Origin: Sperchopsis tessellata
Taxonomy: Eukaryota; Arthropoda; Insecta; Coleoptera; Hydrophilidae
Assembly (NCBI GenBank): GCA_033557685.1
Contig: JAWQRN010000037.1
Coordinates: 1 to 47,742 of the forward strand
DNA length: 47,742 nucleotides
Reading direction: 5' to 3'
In this document: piece after piece, positions 22,959 to 37,200 of the stretch
How positions within the stretch are numbered: the stretch's first letter is position 1
Layout of the letters: each line of letters opens with the position of its first letter
The notes under the pieces: model-generated
Seen by the model: the letters and a program-made list of their open reading frames with translations, nothing else
Database searches by the model: none
Told to the model about the DNA's origin: nothing
Program-made: the position numbers and the translations under genes

Positions 22959-25279
22959 TCAAGAAAAAGGATTACTCATCCTCTTCAAGCTGCCATATTT
23001 CTTATCATCACCATCGTTGTTTCTCAAGACCTCGAAAGGCATCACAGAATCTTTGTTTCTCTCTCCTTCATCTGAAGGAAAATCCTCAAAACTCATATTA
23101 CTAAAACCAGCCTGCATCTTGATCTTATTGCCAATTTTCTTCGTTTTATTACTTACCTTTTTATAAGTGGCACTTTTACTAGTTTTACCTGATTTTAAAG
23201 GCTGAGAACCTGGGCTATCATCTGATACACCCTCATCAATAAGAAAGTATTTCGATTTACCATCTTTTTTCTTGTCCTTTTTAGCTTTGAACATGGTTTC
23301 TGGAGTTTCTGGATTTGACATTTGTTTAAAGTAGTCGACTTTTGTTTCTACTTCTGGACTATAAAACTGTAGGTGATCGCTATTTTGAAGTGACACAGGC
23401 CTTAAAATAGGGCTCTTGTAGTTTAGCGGCCTTTGAAACCGAAACTCGGCTATAGTATAGTTTTTGGAATTATCCGCTATAGTGCTGGTTTTGGAATTAT
23501 CGGCTATACTATAGTTTTTGGAATTATCCTCGAATTGTTTGTAAAATTGATTTTGGTCTTCTCTAAGATTAAAATTAAATAAATTATTTTCTATGTTACT
23601 TTGTACTGTAGGAACATTAACATTTTCATAAACTATGTTGTCCTTGGGTGTTTCCAATTTTGGAAAATAAATTTGAGGGGATTCATCAAAACTTGTTTTA
23701 AAGTTCGTAACAGGAAAATAGCTAGGCTCTGAGGTCGCTGGAATTTCAATGTTGACAATATTGGTATTGACTGTAACTGTCCCATAATTGGAGGAACTTT
23801 GAATTACGTCATTAGAAACTGGAAAATCAGATGTTAAAAATGGATTAAGTATTGTCTTTACTGGAGTAAAATAATTTTCATTGGGGCTACGCAAGTTGGT
23901 ATTTTGGGTTTGTACCGAGGTAACATAATTGCCAACTTCAGTTTGACCATAATTTCCAGTATCAATTTGACCATAATTTCCAACTTCAACTTTCCCATAG
24001 CCACCTATATCAGTCTGACCATGATTTCCAATCTCACTTGAATCAAAATTCACAATTTTAGCTTGTCCATAATGTGCAGTTTCAGGAGATGCAAAATGTA
24101 CAACTTCTTCTGAACCAAAATGAATGATTTCTCCTGAACCAAACTTATAAACTTCTTCTTTACCATAAGGTCCCATTTCAGTTTCATCAAAGTTTCTAAT
24201 TTCAATCGAGCTAAAATAATTAGTTTTTGAAAACGGAGTACTTGTTGCTATGGTAGGACTAGCTTCAGGTGACATTTCAGGTGTTTGCATTGTGTTTATT
24301 TTAAAATCAACAACTGCACCATCTTGCTGAATAGGTTCATCATCAAACTCTAAGACTTTTTTTCTATTTTTTGGTTTACTAAAAGGAGCGTTTGCAAAAA
24401 CGTCATTTTTATCATCAAAACTACTGCTTGGTTCTATCCACAAATCTGTGGGTTTGCTTCTTTTCTCTATAGACCACTTTGAGTTGTCGTACTTTAACTC
24501 ACAGTCAGAATCTAGCTCATCATCTAACAACAGTGGTTTTTCTCCATATTGGTGACCCACAAAAAGCATATCTTCACTTTGGATGGCTTGCGCTTTGGCT
24601 TCTTTCCGTAACTTTTGCCTAATAATCCTACTTGTACAATCTTCTTCGTGAGTAGCCATGCTTTCGCACTCTGCATGATAAGCCGATGAGCCACAAGTTT
24701 TTATACTTTCGCTTATCGTTTCACTTAATGCATCATGTTTACTAGTAGGTACATCCAAAGCATCCTCATCAACCCTCAAATCGCTTGCAGAACCAATTGA
24801 ATCATCAGAATCTGCATCAACAGATTCATCCTGTTCGAGTCTTTCCCTCTTTTTCTTAATTTTCCCAGATCCAACTTTATGAGAACGTTCAGCTCTTAAA
24901 TTCCTTACAATTGGCAACTCTACAGTCTTGTACACTGAATGCAATCTTTCTGGTAGGTTTTTTATTTTTCTCCTCTTTTTTAATTTTTCGTTTTTTGCAT
25001 TCAGCTCTGCCTCATCATTGGAGGAATATTCAGAACTAATATCGCAGATATTTTGGGTTAATTTTTCATATTTGGAACGATCTTCCAAAGGTGCCCTAAT
25101 AAACGGAGGTGACATTGTAAGTGCAGATTCTGTTTCGTTTGTAGTGGCAATCAGTGCTTCACCTTCGGAAAGTGGTATACTGCCGTGTTCAGGTGATGAT
25201 TCGAATGATAACAGTTTTTGTGTACCAGAGGGTGTGAGTGGATATATAGAACTTATCGTTGTTTCAGGATTGGACGGTG
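22959..25279 (-). CDS. Nak: Nak terminal exon: long disordered adaptor-binding tail with tandem repeats
   Basis: The acceptor ATCTTTTCAG gives APSNPETTISSIYPL in phase with the preceding exon; the ATG upstream (25346) is inside the intron. 773 codons to TGA at 22959-22961, residues 538-1310 of the visible protein. Features: a Lys-rich stretch (NEKLKKRRKIKNLPERLHSV), acidic clusters (DESVDADSDDSIGSASD), a DVFANAPFS motif near 24381-24404, twelve 8-residue repeats (897-992), LNPFLTSDF, three 9-residue repeats (about 1120-1148), a basic run (KKVSNKTKKIGNK), then AGFSNMSFEDFPSDEG and a final SNPFS. The SFEDFP block is shared with BIKE/Nak C-termini. No transmembrane or catalytic domain. Low hydrophobicity suggests disorder. 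Confidence 0.92.
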
Positions 25280-28200
25280 CTGAAAAGATTTTTAACATCT
25301 TACTTATAATTTTAAAATTCAAATAGTATATTTGCTGAGTTAACACAGGCTTAGAACTGAGAATATTTTAACTTAATATGATGTGTAACAGAAGAATTCT
25401 GCTATAGATAAAACTATATTATAAAAACTGATTTAGGTGTAGAATACAATATGCTATATTAATTTTTCCTGTTTAGTTTCACTAAAGCACTTCATTAACA
25501 AGACTTCAGTAGTATTTACAAAGCTAACAGATCAGTCTGATGGTTCTTCTGTTAAAAATATCTTAAACTAGAAATGACTGCGGATACGAATAATTTTAGA
25601 TTTTGGGGAAATTTTGATTTTATATTTAAAAAATGAAAAAAATATTGAATTTGTGATGTAGCCAAATACCTGGGTGATTTACCTTGGTAAATTTTTGTTT
25701 TTGAATTTAATTTTTATCAAAACACACTGACACAATTATACGTAGTCTAGAATCCATCACAATAAAAGAGACTGAAAGTACATTTTTTTGGATGAAGGAT
25801 ATTAAAAATTATTCTAAGCATGCAAGGTCCCTTAGAATTAGAAGTTTTCATAAAATATGGAGTACACATCATGTTCACTTTTTGTAAATACGCTAATTAT
25901 ATATATTTACACTAAAAGCACCTTAGTTTCTTACTGTTCCACTGTTTCAACGGCATTTCAAGTTCTGCAGATCATGACATAATTGTAAAAAGCATCTAAA
26001 AAGGCTGTAGCATATACAAAGATAGTGGGCGTCTATAACTAAGCACTAAGTCCAGTGCTCACTTGAGTGATATGATGTGCAAAAATAACAGAGTGCATAA
26101 TAAGCAGATTCTTTAAAACTAGATTAGAAATAACCCACCACCTTACTGGAACAGCCATTTTTAGAAGTTACTATTTTAAAAACACATAAGGGTAGGTTAG
26201 TAAGGTGTAAAGGAAAATGGTACATCATGTAACTGTTTTATCCCATATATTGTGACATATTCAATTTTAGTAATTCATTGCGTATGAGATGATATATTTT
26301 TAAATATACCAGAACTATATGAAAGTTGTTTTTGGGAGGAAACCATGTAGAGGCTCTAATAAGTGACGATGTTTCGTCCATTGTTGCAAGGGACAATTTC
26401 AAGGCGGGTGATATATTTCACAATTGAAGTTAAAGCACAGTATAGTGTAGTAAGTAAATAAATAAATATAACAGTAAATATTAATATTTACTTTTATATT
26501 TACAACTTTTTAATGTATAAACAAGATTTTTAATACTTAGTTTATATATACATGCACTTGAAAAAGACTGAACTTTGAGTGGACCAAAACGTAATGCCAT
26601 TATCTCTTTGATAAGTGAGTTGAATTTTAAAGTATATACCACTTAAGAGTGAGTTGTTTTATATTTAACTTTATTTTTGTTATATAAAATATAATAAAAA
26701 TAAATAACCAAAAAAATCAGTGGTTCTCAACTATTATTACATATTTCTAAAAAAAATCAGATAAAAGAATGTTAATTTCATATTTCTAAAAAAAATTGAT
26801 CAAATAAAAGAATGTTAAACAATCATATAAAAAGTCTAAAATTGTTTTTTGGTGTGGTATTCTTCAAATCACGGATGAACACACAAACTAGTGTCTTTTC
26901 TGGTTTTTGGACGATTTTCAGAATGGCTAAAAACATAGCAATTTTTCTGTGTTTTTTTATCCTTGAGCCATTGTTTGAGGTACCAAATGTCTTACTGTGA
27001 GTCTTACTGGAGTATCCTTTGATTTTCTGCCTCCTGAAGACGATGGCCTAGCGTAGTGATATTCTTAAATCGATTGTACGATTAGTTTCAGTCTAAAATC
27101 ACTGAATTTTTACCATTCTTCCCTTGGTATAAATTATACGCATTTTATTATTTCAAGGCAAAGTCCATGATACCACATTTATTGGACTTTCATTGTAAAA
27201 TAATGGAATATTCGCAATTAAATGAAAGTTATGATGATTTTCAGGAGAATTGAAAGATTTAAACTTTTCCTAGTGCATTCTTTGAGAATTTTTAAAAGGT
27301 GGTACAGTAAATAGTATAAAATTTCAATTTTTGAAATAGTATTTTTTAGCAAAAATACAATCAACATAAAAACAACAAACAAAAAACAAATTAAATAGTA
27401 CCAAAGTCGGCCATGTAAGATTTTTAATTTAAAGTTTCATGTGACTTTTTCATAGATGTTTAGAATCAGCTGTATGTAGGCAGATGGAATGCCATTTTGG
27501 ACCAAAACTTTAATGACTGTAGTTGTCTTGATCGAGTCAAATGCTTTCTTGTAGCTTATGAAAACACACATAGTGGCAGGTTATACTCGTTACATCTAGA
27601 TATAAATTTACACACCATGTGAATATGGTCACTAGTGCTACATCCCTTGCAAAAGTCTGCCCGTTCTTTGGGTTGGTAGGCGATTCGTAATTATTTTGGT
27701 AAGTATCTTATAAACCACAGATGTGAGACTGATTGGACAGTAATTTTTCAAATCTTCTTTATTTCCTTTTTTGTGAAACCGAGACCCTGGTATATCATTT
27801 GTTTCTAGTCATGTCGAACACAGTTTTGCCAGAACTGTATATATCTTATCCCGGCTGCATATGATGAAATTCATTACTGTTGCCTTTTCCTGGTAAAGCA
27901 GTAGCAAGTTTACCGAAAACAAGAGAAAGATTGGTGTGGAATTATCAGTTTTATTCTTTAGTTGTTGAATATACTTATTTGCAACCAATACTGTTGTATC
28001 ATTCACAAACAACACTGTGTGTCCATCTACATTTGCTGGTAAACTGTTTATGAATAATTAATTATTTATTTATTTAATTATGAATATCCACAAGACAGCA
28101 AATTTCCTTTTTAAAAATGTTTATGAATAGATTAAAGAAAAGAGGCCTTAGCAGCAATCCCTGAGCGACTTCATAATCAACCGTTCTTGTGCCTGACATA

Positions 28201-31200
28201 TCCGTACACGTTTGCCTTTGTTGATGAAAGAGGTGTTATCCACAAACACAAATGGAATCTTCAGCCATATATTGAATAAGGTCACTGTTAAGACCAAAAT
28301 GAAAACACGCTTAGTTTCTCTGATATAAACCTTATTATAGACAGAAGGGACCTTATAAACCATTTCGCTTTGCAACAGCAACAGCAAAATTGGAAAAGAT
28401 TCATATGTATCAACTCATAAATTTTGAGTTCTCTGAGAGCCTTTAACTCGTCTTTATTCAAATTGGAACGGGGTGGTTTGGATCTTTCCAAAACACAAGC
28501 AGTTTCATGATGAATCCTATCTGATCCTATCTCTGGTAGCAAACTTCGAATAGTACATTTCTATACAGTTTTTGAAAAGATATAATCACAAAATGGTTCT
28601 GTTCTAGCCTTTTTTTAGTAGAATTTGGGCTATATGTAATATATCTTAAAGAGCATTGTAATAACCCTCACATTAAGACCTCAGTGGAAGAGCAACGCTT
28701 TTGTACAGTGTACAGATGATTTGAGCTGAGACCTGGTTATCAGATGATTGTTTCAAAGTATAATTGTAATGTAATTATTATCATTTATCATTCTAAGCCT
28801 ATCTAGTTTTGCTGATAAAGTATTAGTTCTGGTAAAAACTTCTCTTCCCATTAGACTATACAAATATTAATAAGCACAAGTAATAAACAAAAATGTGATA
28901 TTAAAATTAAGTAAATATAAAATAGTAAAACATATTCATTGAAACAAACATTTCATTAGCAAAATTAGGTTTGGCCATTAGATATCCGGGTTTTATATCA
29001 AATTTAATTTCTAATTAAAATAATGTAATTTATTTGTTCCTCATTTCAATGTTAATGGGATGATCAGTAGACTAGATGATCATAATATCATGATTAATAA
29101 ATGATTCATTCACTAGATGATGTACCAGTTTCCCATATTAGTTTTTAGGCAATGACTCAAAAAACAACGCTTGAAAGATTAACATAAAGCAACTTTATTG
29201 CTGTATAATATTACAATAGCTATACAGAAAAAATGTCACATAACTTATATATTTTTATAGTTAGTTAATCACAAATACAAAGAGTCAAAATACGAAATCT
29301 CTTTTTGAATAATTAGTTACTCAACGACCGTCCTATTACATATAAATGTACACCATTTATATTGTGATAACGCATCAAATGTTATAATTAAATGGTACAC
29401 ATTTCAAAAAATAAAGATAAAGGAAAATAGTGAAACCCAAACAAAAAAATGAAAGAAAGGAAACAGAATATTGCAAAGTTCTTTATTACTTTATTATGAT
29501 TATTAATATCTTAAAATGTTTCGTAAGTTGTCATGTTTGGGTATATCAGTCGACATTTCCAATTTGTCTTGAATGTAAAATTGTAAATATTAAAATAAAA
29601 AACTTTGCTGTTCAACAATAAGCTATTATAAACAAACAGGTAGCACTTCCAAAAATGCTGTTCCAGATTACACCAACAAACAACAAAATTAAATTAGAAA
29701 TGGAATCAGGTTAGTTTTATGTATTTATCACAATAATTGTTTATATTTAACTTAGTTAAAAACTCAGCCAACCTACTCTTATAATATTTAAAGAAAATTG
29801 GTGTAAAATAATTATTCAACCTGTTAAAATATACATACATTTAAAAATCATCACAAAATTATAATTAAAATTAAGTATATGTTTGCTATTTAAACTGTTA
29901 AAACTATAAATAGGTTGTACCCCAAAATAACAGATGTCTATTTAATAGTTCTGCAAGTGTTTGATAAGATTCCTCCACACCTGCATCTGGAGATCAAAGA
30001 AAATTTGGGCATACTTTTACATATACAGCTCTAGTATTTGTGGGGATACAGTTTGCCACACCAAGATCGCGGCGGTAGATCAAATGTAACAACTATAGCC
30101 ACAGTCTATTTCAAATGGTAACAGTCCATGCAAGGTAAAATCCATGTCAGATGCAAATTTGCACAATTTCTGCACAATTTTTGAAAATTAAAATATTGTT
30201 AAAATTATCTTCCATTTAATTTTTCAATAATTTTATTGATCATAAAATTTTCGTATTTAATTTACTGTTCAAATACTTAAAAATTTTGAAAAATCCCGCC
30301 TGAACCCATTCAGAATTAAACATTTTTAAATGTAGACTGCAAACATGCACTTACATCACATCGTCTAGGTCACGAAAAATTATTTGCGGGTTAACCCATA
30401 CAACAAGGTTTCGCCACTGACATTTTCCCAGGACTTGACTCATCAAGCTCCCATGATACAAATGGTCCTCATTTTCACTCAAACAAATATGGTAACCTTA
30501 TCACTTACCACTCACAATAATTTTCAATAATGGTATCTATGTTGCTAGAAGTGCTAAGTTCACATTTGATATCATGTACTTTCTCATAAATAATGCAACC
30601 AAAAAAGTCTTATGAAACTTATACCTTGGCTTGTCCCTACTACCAATATTGGATATTTTAGTTCATTGCTTTGATAACTTACTAACCTTCTAATATGCAT
30701 ATGACAATTTATTCTTTTAATGACACAGTCCAGTTTTCTCTGAACAGTTATGTGTTTTATTGTGATGATAAAAGTAAATATCAGGTTTAAAAATTATAAT
30801 ACAAATAATAGTTGAAAAAATAACTATAAAATAAATAAAAACAATTAAAAATAACCAAATTTCATGTTACACATTTTTAAAAATAGGTTGGCTTAGTTAG
30901 TACCCTACATTTATAAAAATGTACGAAATAATAATAATAATATATATTCTGGAATCACAATAAACTATGATCACTGAAAAACTGAAAAAGTTTGTTAATC
31001 TACATACCTAATGTTGTATTGGTACATAACTTGGAAATCATTAATATCTTCATTTGAACTTGCAAATCGAAAACCACAATTATCAATTGAGCATACAACT
31101 ATCTAATCAGTGGTGCAACTTTAGTAAACTATTTTCTACACATCATATCACAAGCACTTGATTGCAAGAGCCACTTTCTATCAAATATCCTTCGAAACTT

Positions 31201-34200
31201 ATCCAAAAATAATAATAAATAGTCACTTTGTTTCTAACTATTAATAAAAATTATCTAGCAGGTGCTTTAAATAATATCACGTCATAATTTAAAAAATAAA
31301 AATTTCTTGTTCCACAAAGTTTTTATTTTACATCATACTGCGACCGATTTCGACCACACTAGGTCATTCTCAAGCTAAAAGACAATACAATAATTAGTGA
31401 CTTACAAGACAATTAATTAAACCGCACTCCCACCTTTGTAAGTTAGCGAAGGCAACAACACAAACTAACCGGCGGCACGAGCCCTACCAACTGCAGGATG
31501 AGAAATTGGCCTGTTGGAGATAATTTCAAATAGGGGATTAGAGATAAAATTGTGGAATTCATTAAGGTTAAGAATAAGACTAGATCGACGACTGCTGAGA
31601 TATATCTCAAGGCATTCAGAAAAATACAATTTCTTACCCTTGGGATATCTTTGAAAGATGATACTATTATTAGAATTGGGTTCATGACTGCAGGACACAA
31701 CATGACAACGAAGGTGTTCTTTATATCGCATGTTAAAGGAACATATATTCTGCTCCACATTCACAGAGCATAAGATACACCCTACTTTTGGTTTTTAGGT
31801 CAAGCTGATTGTTGTTTAGCATCACCATGTTGTGAAGAGTCCTACCAGGGCGAAAGATGATTTTAGCGTCCTCATGTATTGCTCTAAGTTTTTTTTTTTT
31901 AGTAATATTGTGGGAACCTATCCATGTAAGAAAATAAAAAGATAAATAAAGAGATATTGAATTTTTTTTTTCAATTTCCAATCGTAGACCCTGCGACCAA
32001 TAGGATTAGAGTAACCATTCCCATGAGCAGCCTGTAATATAGTACCGAGCTCTCAAATGACACGGCAATAGGGACCAAGCAATGAAAAAGAGAATTGAAG
32101 AAAGCAAGTTTATGGTTCCTAGAGTGGTTAGAATGAAAAGGTATCTGAAAATTTTAAACTGTAAATATCTATCCACCACAAACTGAGAAGTGAAGGTCAA
32201 ATTTGGATGAAGGGTATTGATGACACCAAGTACACCCTCCACAGTACTAAGAGCACCAGCTACAATGCAACAAACATAGTTAACATATATGAATGTTGCA
32301 CAGTGAGTGAATTCATTCATTGAAGTTGCATCACTCGCCTGGAAAATGTCCCTTGCAACAGTGGACTTAACGACGGCACTTGTCAGAACCTCTATACGGT
32401 TTCCACCCGGAAACAAAATTCATACAGATAATAACCGTGGATGTCTATTACATTTAATAGTTAACATATCTTACCCAGAACTTTATAGATTCAACGTGGA
32501 TGGTACTCACACTGAAGAGCCAGGTTTCATCAAGGTGACCCATCGTTGAGGCAAGAAAGGTGTACTTTTATAAGGAGCAATATATACAAAGAGAAGATAT
32601 GTACCTGTTGATAGGATTAAATGAGAGTAATTTGAAGTTTTTTCCTCAAGAATTCCTACACTTTAAGTACATTGTCGTATTATTTTTTAAATTATGAAAA
32701 TGATCCACAAAACATAGAATTTTCTGTTTTGTTAGATCAGAAAATAGATGTAACAAAATAGTCATTTTTATGAGATAAAGGAAGCTACCTCAATAAGACC
32801 CAACAACATTTGGAATACATCACCCTTCTTTTATCAATTCTTACTAACCACAAAGTTTAGGCATATGCAAACAGCACTCTGTTTTCTTCTACAGCACCCC
32901 CGAGAAACCAAAAAATATAAAAAAAATAGTGGCCAACTCAAGATTAGTGCTCTAAAATTTTCAAATAAATATACAAAACAGGGCATTCGTTTCGAATTGT
33001 ATTTAGATGACACTGAAATTATTCCATAAACTATTATTTTCGCTATCACCTCTCTATTGTAGTAGTTATTTTTTAGTTTTCAAGAAGAGTCCTGTACTTC
33101 AATTAAACATTCGTTTACTGATTTAGTAGCACTAACATATAGTCAAAAATAATTGTATTTTTGAACTCAATATTTTCCGAGATAAAATGTCTTATTTCAC
33201 ACATTTTAAAAAGTTGATTAAGAAGAATCTTAAACTTGTACTACAGCAAATCATGTATACTTTGTCTCCGCAGGCAACTTATCTTTTCTGAAGCAAAAAC
33301 AACATTTATATGAAATACTTGGTCGGGAACTAAAATGCCAAAATTATTCCAAATAATAATGAAGATTTTTTACAAATTTATGAAATATTGTTTAATTGTT
33401 TGTCCAACATAAGGGTGCTCGGTGAAGCCAAATTATTTAAATAAAGACAAGACCACATCAAAATGAACCAGTCCCACATTTAAACACTCCCATCTTGGTC
33501 AAAAGTAGAGAATCTTTTGTATCTCTTGGAAGTAACAGGAATTGATGTAATAAGTAGAACTTAGTGATTGTTTCTGACAAGGACAACCATCTAAACAAAA
33601 ATAAATTTATTGCAATTAGAACACAAGATGCAACAAAATTCTGACTGAAAAACAAACCAGCCCAACTAGTCAAAATACAAGACCCAGAGATATGTCTTTG
33701 GCCTGGAATCCTCACGGTGGGAACCCTCATAGGACTGTTTTTGAACTTACCCAGAAGACATATTTGCACGTTCATTGGGAAACAATGAATTTTATGAGCA
33801 AAACAATGATTCAGAACCCCAACTTGTAAACCGTTATAACACATGAAGGAGAAGTTTTATAAGGGGTATGTCACAATGGTAACTCAAAAGTTTAATGTAG
33901 AAATGGGATCAATAAATCAGTCCACAAAATAAAAATTTACCGGTATCAAAAATTGTAAACTAGCATTTCAGCACAACAGATGAAGGAATATGCAGACTTC
34001 CAAAGAGTTCAGGTGCATCGTCTGGTGACTTGTTAAGGAGTTCACTAATGATTACGGCCACTTGCTATTTCACATCTATGGACACACCACAGGTCAGGTC
34101 AACAATTTTAAACTATCAAACACTAAAGATTTATGTGGTATTGCGATAAATATTCAGAAGAAGATTGCTAATGAAATTTCAGGAAAGTTGGCAGAATTAA

Positions 34201-37200
34201 TTAATAGTTCATACATGCAGGGAAAATTAAGTTGTGTCAGTATTTATGAAAGACAATCAAGCTGATCCTTAAAATTATCACCCTATCTTGCCTACAGTAT
34301 CCAATGTCTATGAGGGCAGCATAAAAAAATAGTATGTTGAACTTATTAAATAAACATCAAGTCTTTGGCAACACTCAGTTTGGTTTTCAAAAGGACGAGT
34401 GAATTTCTGGCACAATCATGAACCTATTCGATCAATTAGTACAGATTTTGAGAACAGAAAAACATCTACAGCCATTTTGTGTGATATAATTATGGCTTAT
34501 GTGTATTGTCAGGCTAGATTCTCTCTTTATACCTTACAGTGCGTAGGTGTTGATTTTCGTGGATGATCGGGAGTCAAGTACAGCAGCTACCTGTGGGCTA
34601 CCTCAAGGTAGTATTTTGGGCCCTCTGTTGTTTTTACTTTACACGAACGATCTTAGTCCAAACATTCCAACCGAGGTTCGGACCATACAATTCGCTAATT
34701 ACTTTCTACAAGCGAAGAAGAGTGATGAGAACAGTCAAGATCTGTTTTATTGTAAATTGTTTAGATCTAAATGAAAACAACAACCGATATATCACCTTCT
34801 CAAGAAGAAAAAAAATCAGATGAAGATAAATCAGTTAAGTTCTTAGATGTATATTTGGATGAGACACATACATGTTTACCACATACTGACTATATCCCAA
34901 AAATACTCGTAAGTGTACTGTATGTGATTCGAAGAATTTGCCATATCGCGATGACTCCACACCAAGAATTATATATTTTTTGGTGCTCCAAAGTGTTTTG
35001 AGCTATGGTCTGCAAGTCTGTGGAAGTGCTGTTTTGTCACACCAAAATAGATATCCAAAAGAAACTGTCCTTGCTGAATTTTGCTTAAAGAGTGAAATCA
35101 CTGATGACGTGGAGTATTGGCCGATTTGCCACTTTTTGAAATGCAATTCAATTTTACGCTTTTAATTAACTCTTGGTGTGTAATGATTTATGACTTTGTT
35201 ATTTTGTACTTTTATGTTTAAACCTGCAAACTGTCTTTTTAAAATTGTATTGTATATGACACATTTGTGACATTAGTATATTATATTATATCTTAAACTA
35301 AAATAAATTGCCTCCGTGGGCATATAAATATGCTATTACAAAATTAACACACCAAAAGTTAGGAAGTATAATATTAAAAAAATATCACCCTTTAAATCTT
35401 GTAATAACTACGATTTTTACAAAAAAATAAGTGTATATACAAAAAATTATACCATCACCAAAAATTAGTGTCTGAAGGAATATTTGATAGAAAATCGCTC
35501 CCAAGTTTTTATGTACATAAAAATAACTTATCTTCTCATGAATTTCAATAAATCTTTATTTAAAATATGTTTTGTCAAACGTGACTAGCAAAAAAAAATT
35601 AATGTCTTTTGTACAGTTTTTTTTACTGGAATGATAAAATCCATACATTATAATACATATATATATTTATACTCAATATTTATATGATCTTATATTAAGT
35701 ACGGTTAGATTTATGATTATGTTTGACCATCAGGATACTTTTGCTGTCAAGTATGTCAACTTTAGATAAATAGAATATATACAACTAGAGCAAAAACAAA
35801 AATAATAAAAACCTTTACCTTAACCAAATACTGGATTGTTTAAATTTAATAATTTATTTTGTTGTATTTCATGGGCTATGAATATACACTATTTATTTTC
35901 CAATATCTTTTTATTTATTTATTATTTAAAAATATTTAAAATTTATCAACGAAAAGTACCAACATTATTAGGGAAGAGTGCAGAAGAGCTGCAAATACTA
36001 ATTGATAGAGTAGCAGAAACGAGTAAAGAATATGGCTTGGATCTCAATATAAAGAAGACAAAATTATGATTATTAGCAAACAGAGCATAAATGCTGACTT
36101 CTACTTACATGGCAAGAAATTGCAAGGGTGGAAAATATTACTTATCTGGGATGTAACTTGAATTCAGAGTGGGATCATGCTGTAGAAGTAAAAATCAGAA
36201 TTGAAAAAGCAATAAATGCATTTAACCACCTTAGAAATGTGTTTTGTATGTTTTTTCAATACTTTACTATGGAGTACAGGCATGGCCCCTGACAGAGAAC
36301 ACAGAAAAGCGGCTTGAAGCATTTGAATTCTGGTGCTACCGACATATGCTCAAAATCTCCTGGACATACCATGTAACAAATGAAAGTGTGCTGGAACGGT
36401 TGATCAAGGGAAGGGAAGATGTTGTCACTGTCAAAAAACAAAAAATGTCATATTTTGGACATGTCATGAGAGATGAAAAATACGCTCTACTACAAGTTAT
36501 TCTAAAAGGAAAGGTGGAGGGAAAACAAGGACCTGGCCGAAGAAGGATATCATGGCTGAAAAACTTAAGGCAATGGACAGGAATGACATCAGCCAAATTA
36601 TTTTGATCAGCGACCAATAGGATTGGATGGGCCATGGTAAATGCCAAAGTCCACTGAGGATATGGTACTCAAGAAGAAGACCAACTTTTCAAAGCTGTAG
36701 CATTATTTTCACACTAATGATTGAAAAACGTGGTTATGATTTTAAATGAAGTTAAAAATGTAATCTGTTTTACTCTGGAATAGGTATTAAATCCAAATTA
36801 ATAAATGAAAACTAATATCATATTAATTTCAAAACTACTTTATTCACATATAAAAATAGCTCCCCAAAGCTCAATGGATTGTCATACAGATCCCAGTTTC
36901 TACACAACTGATACAGTGTAGTAAAAAATATTTGTTGGTTCTTTCGTTCCTAAATGAGTATTATGTATTTATTTTAAATTACCATTCTTACGAGGAAAAA
37001 CCTTGCAGCTAGCATTAATTTGAAAAGATATAAATGTTTAAGCAAACCAGTATTTGGACCTTTACAAAATCACAGTTTCAGTCAATTCTATAAATGTCAA
37101 CATTTCCACACTAGTTCAAGTAGCTTAAAACAATAAAGAGACTAAACAATTTACTTTTGTTTCTACGTTTTTAAACATAAATACTAACTATATATTATTA

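Noticed and set aside
22945..23166. 73-codon plus-strand frame
   Set aside because: Antisense of the Nak C-terminus.
24928..25326. 132-codon plus-strand open frame with hydrophobic start
   Set aside because: It is the antisense of the Nak terminal exon and its upstream intron; composition follows the complement of charged coding sequence.
25280..25346. ATG start of the long minus-strand frame at 25346
   Set aside because: A strong acceptor at 25280-25281 in phase with the preceding exon shows that the first 20-odd codons are intron.
32006..32416. 136-codon minus-strand frame with hydrophobic stretches
   Set aside because: It starts inside a family B repeat and shows no family motif or splice context.
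33458..33844. 128-codon minus-strand frame
   Set aside because: No recognised motif; likely chance or old repeat.
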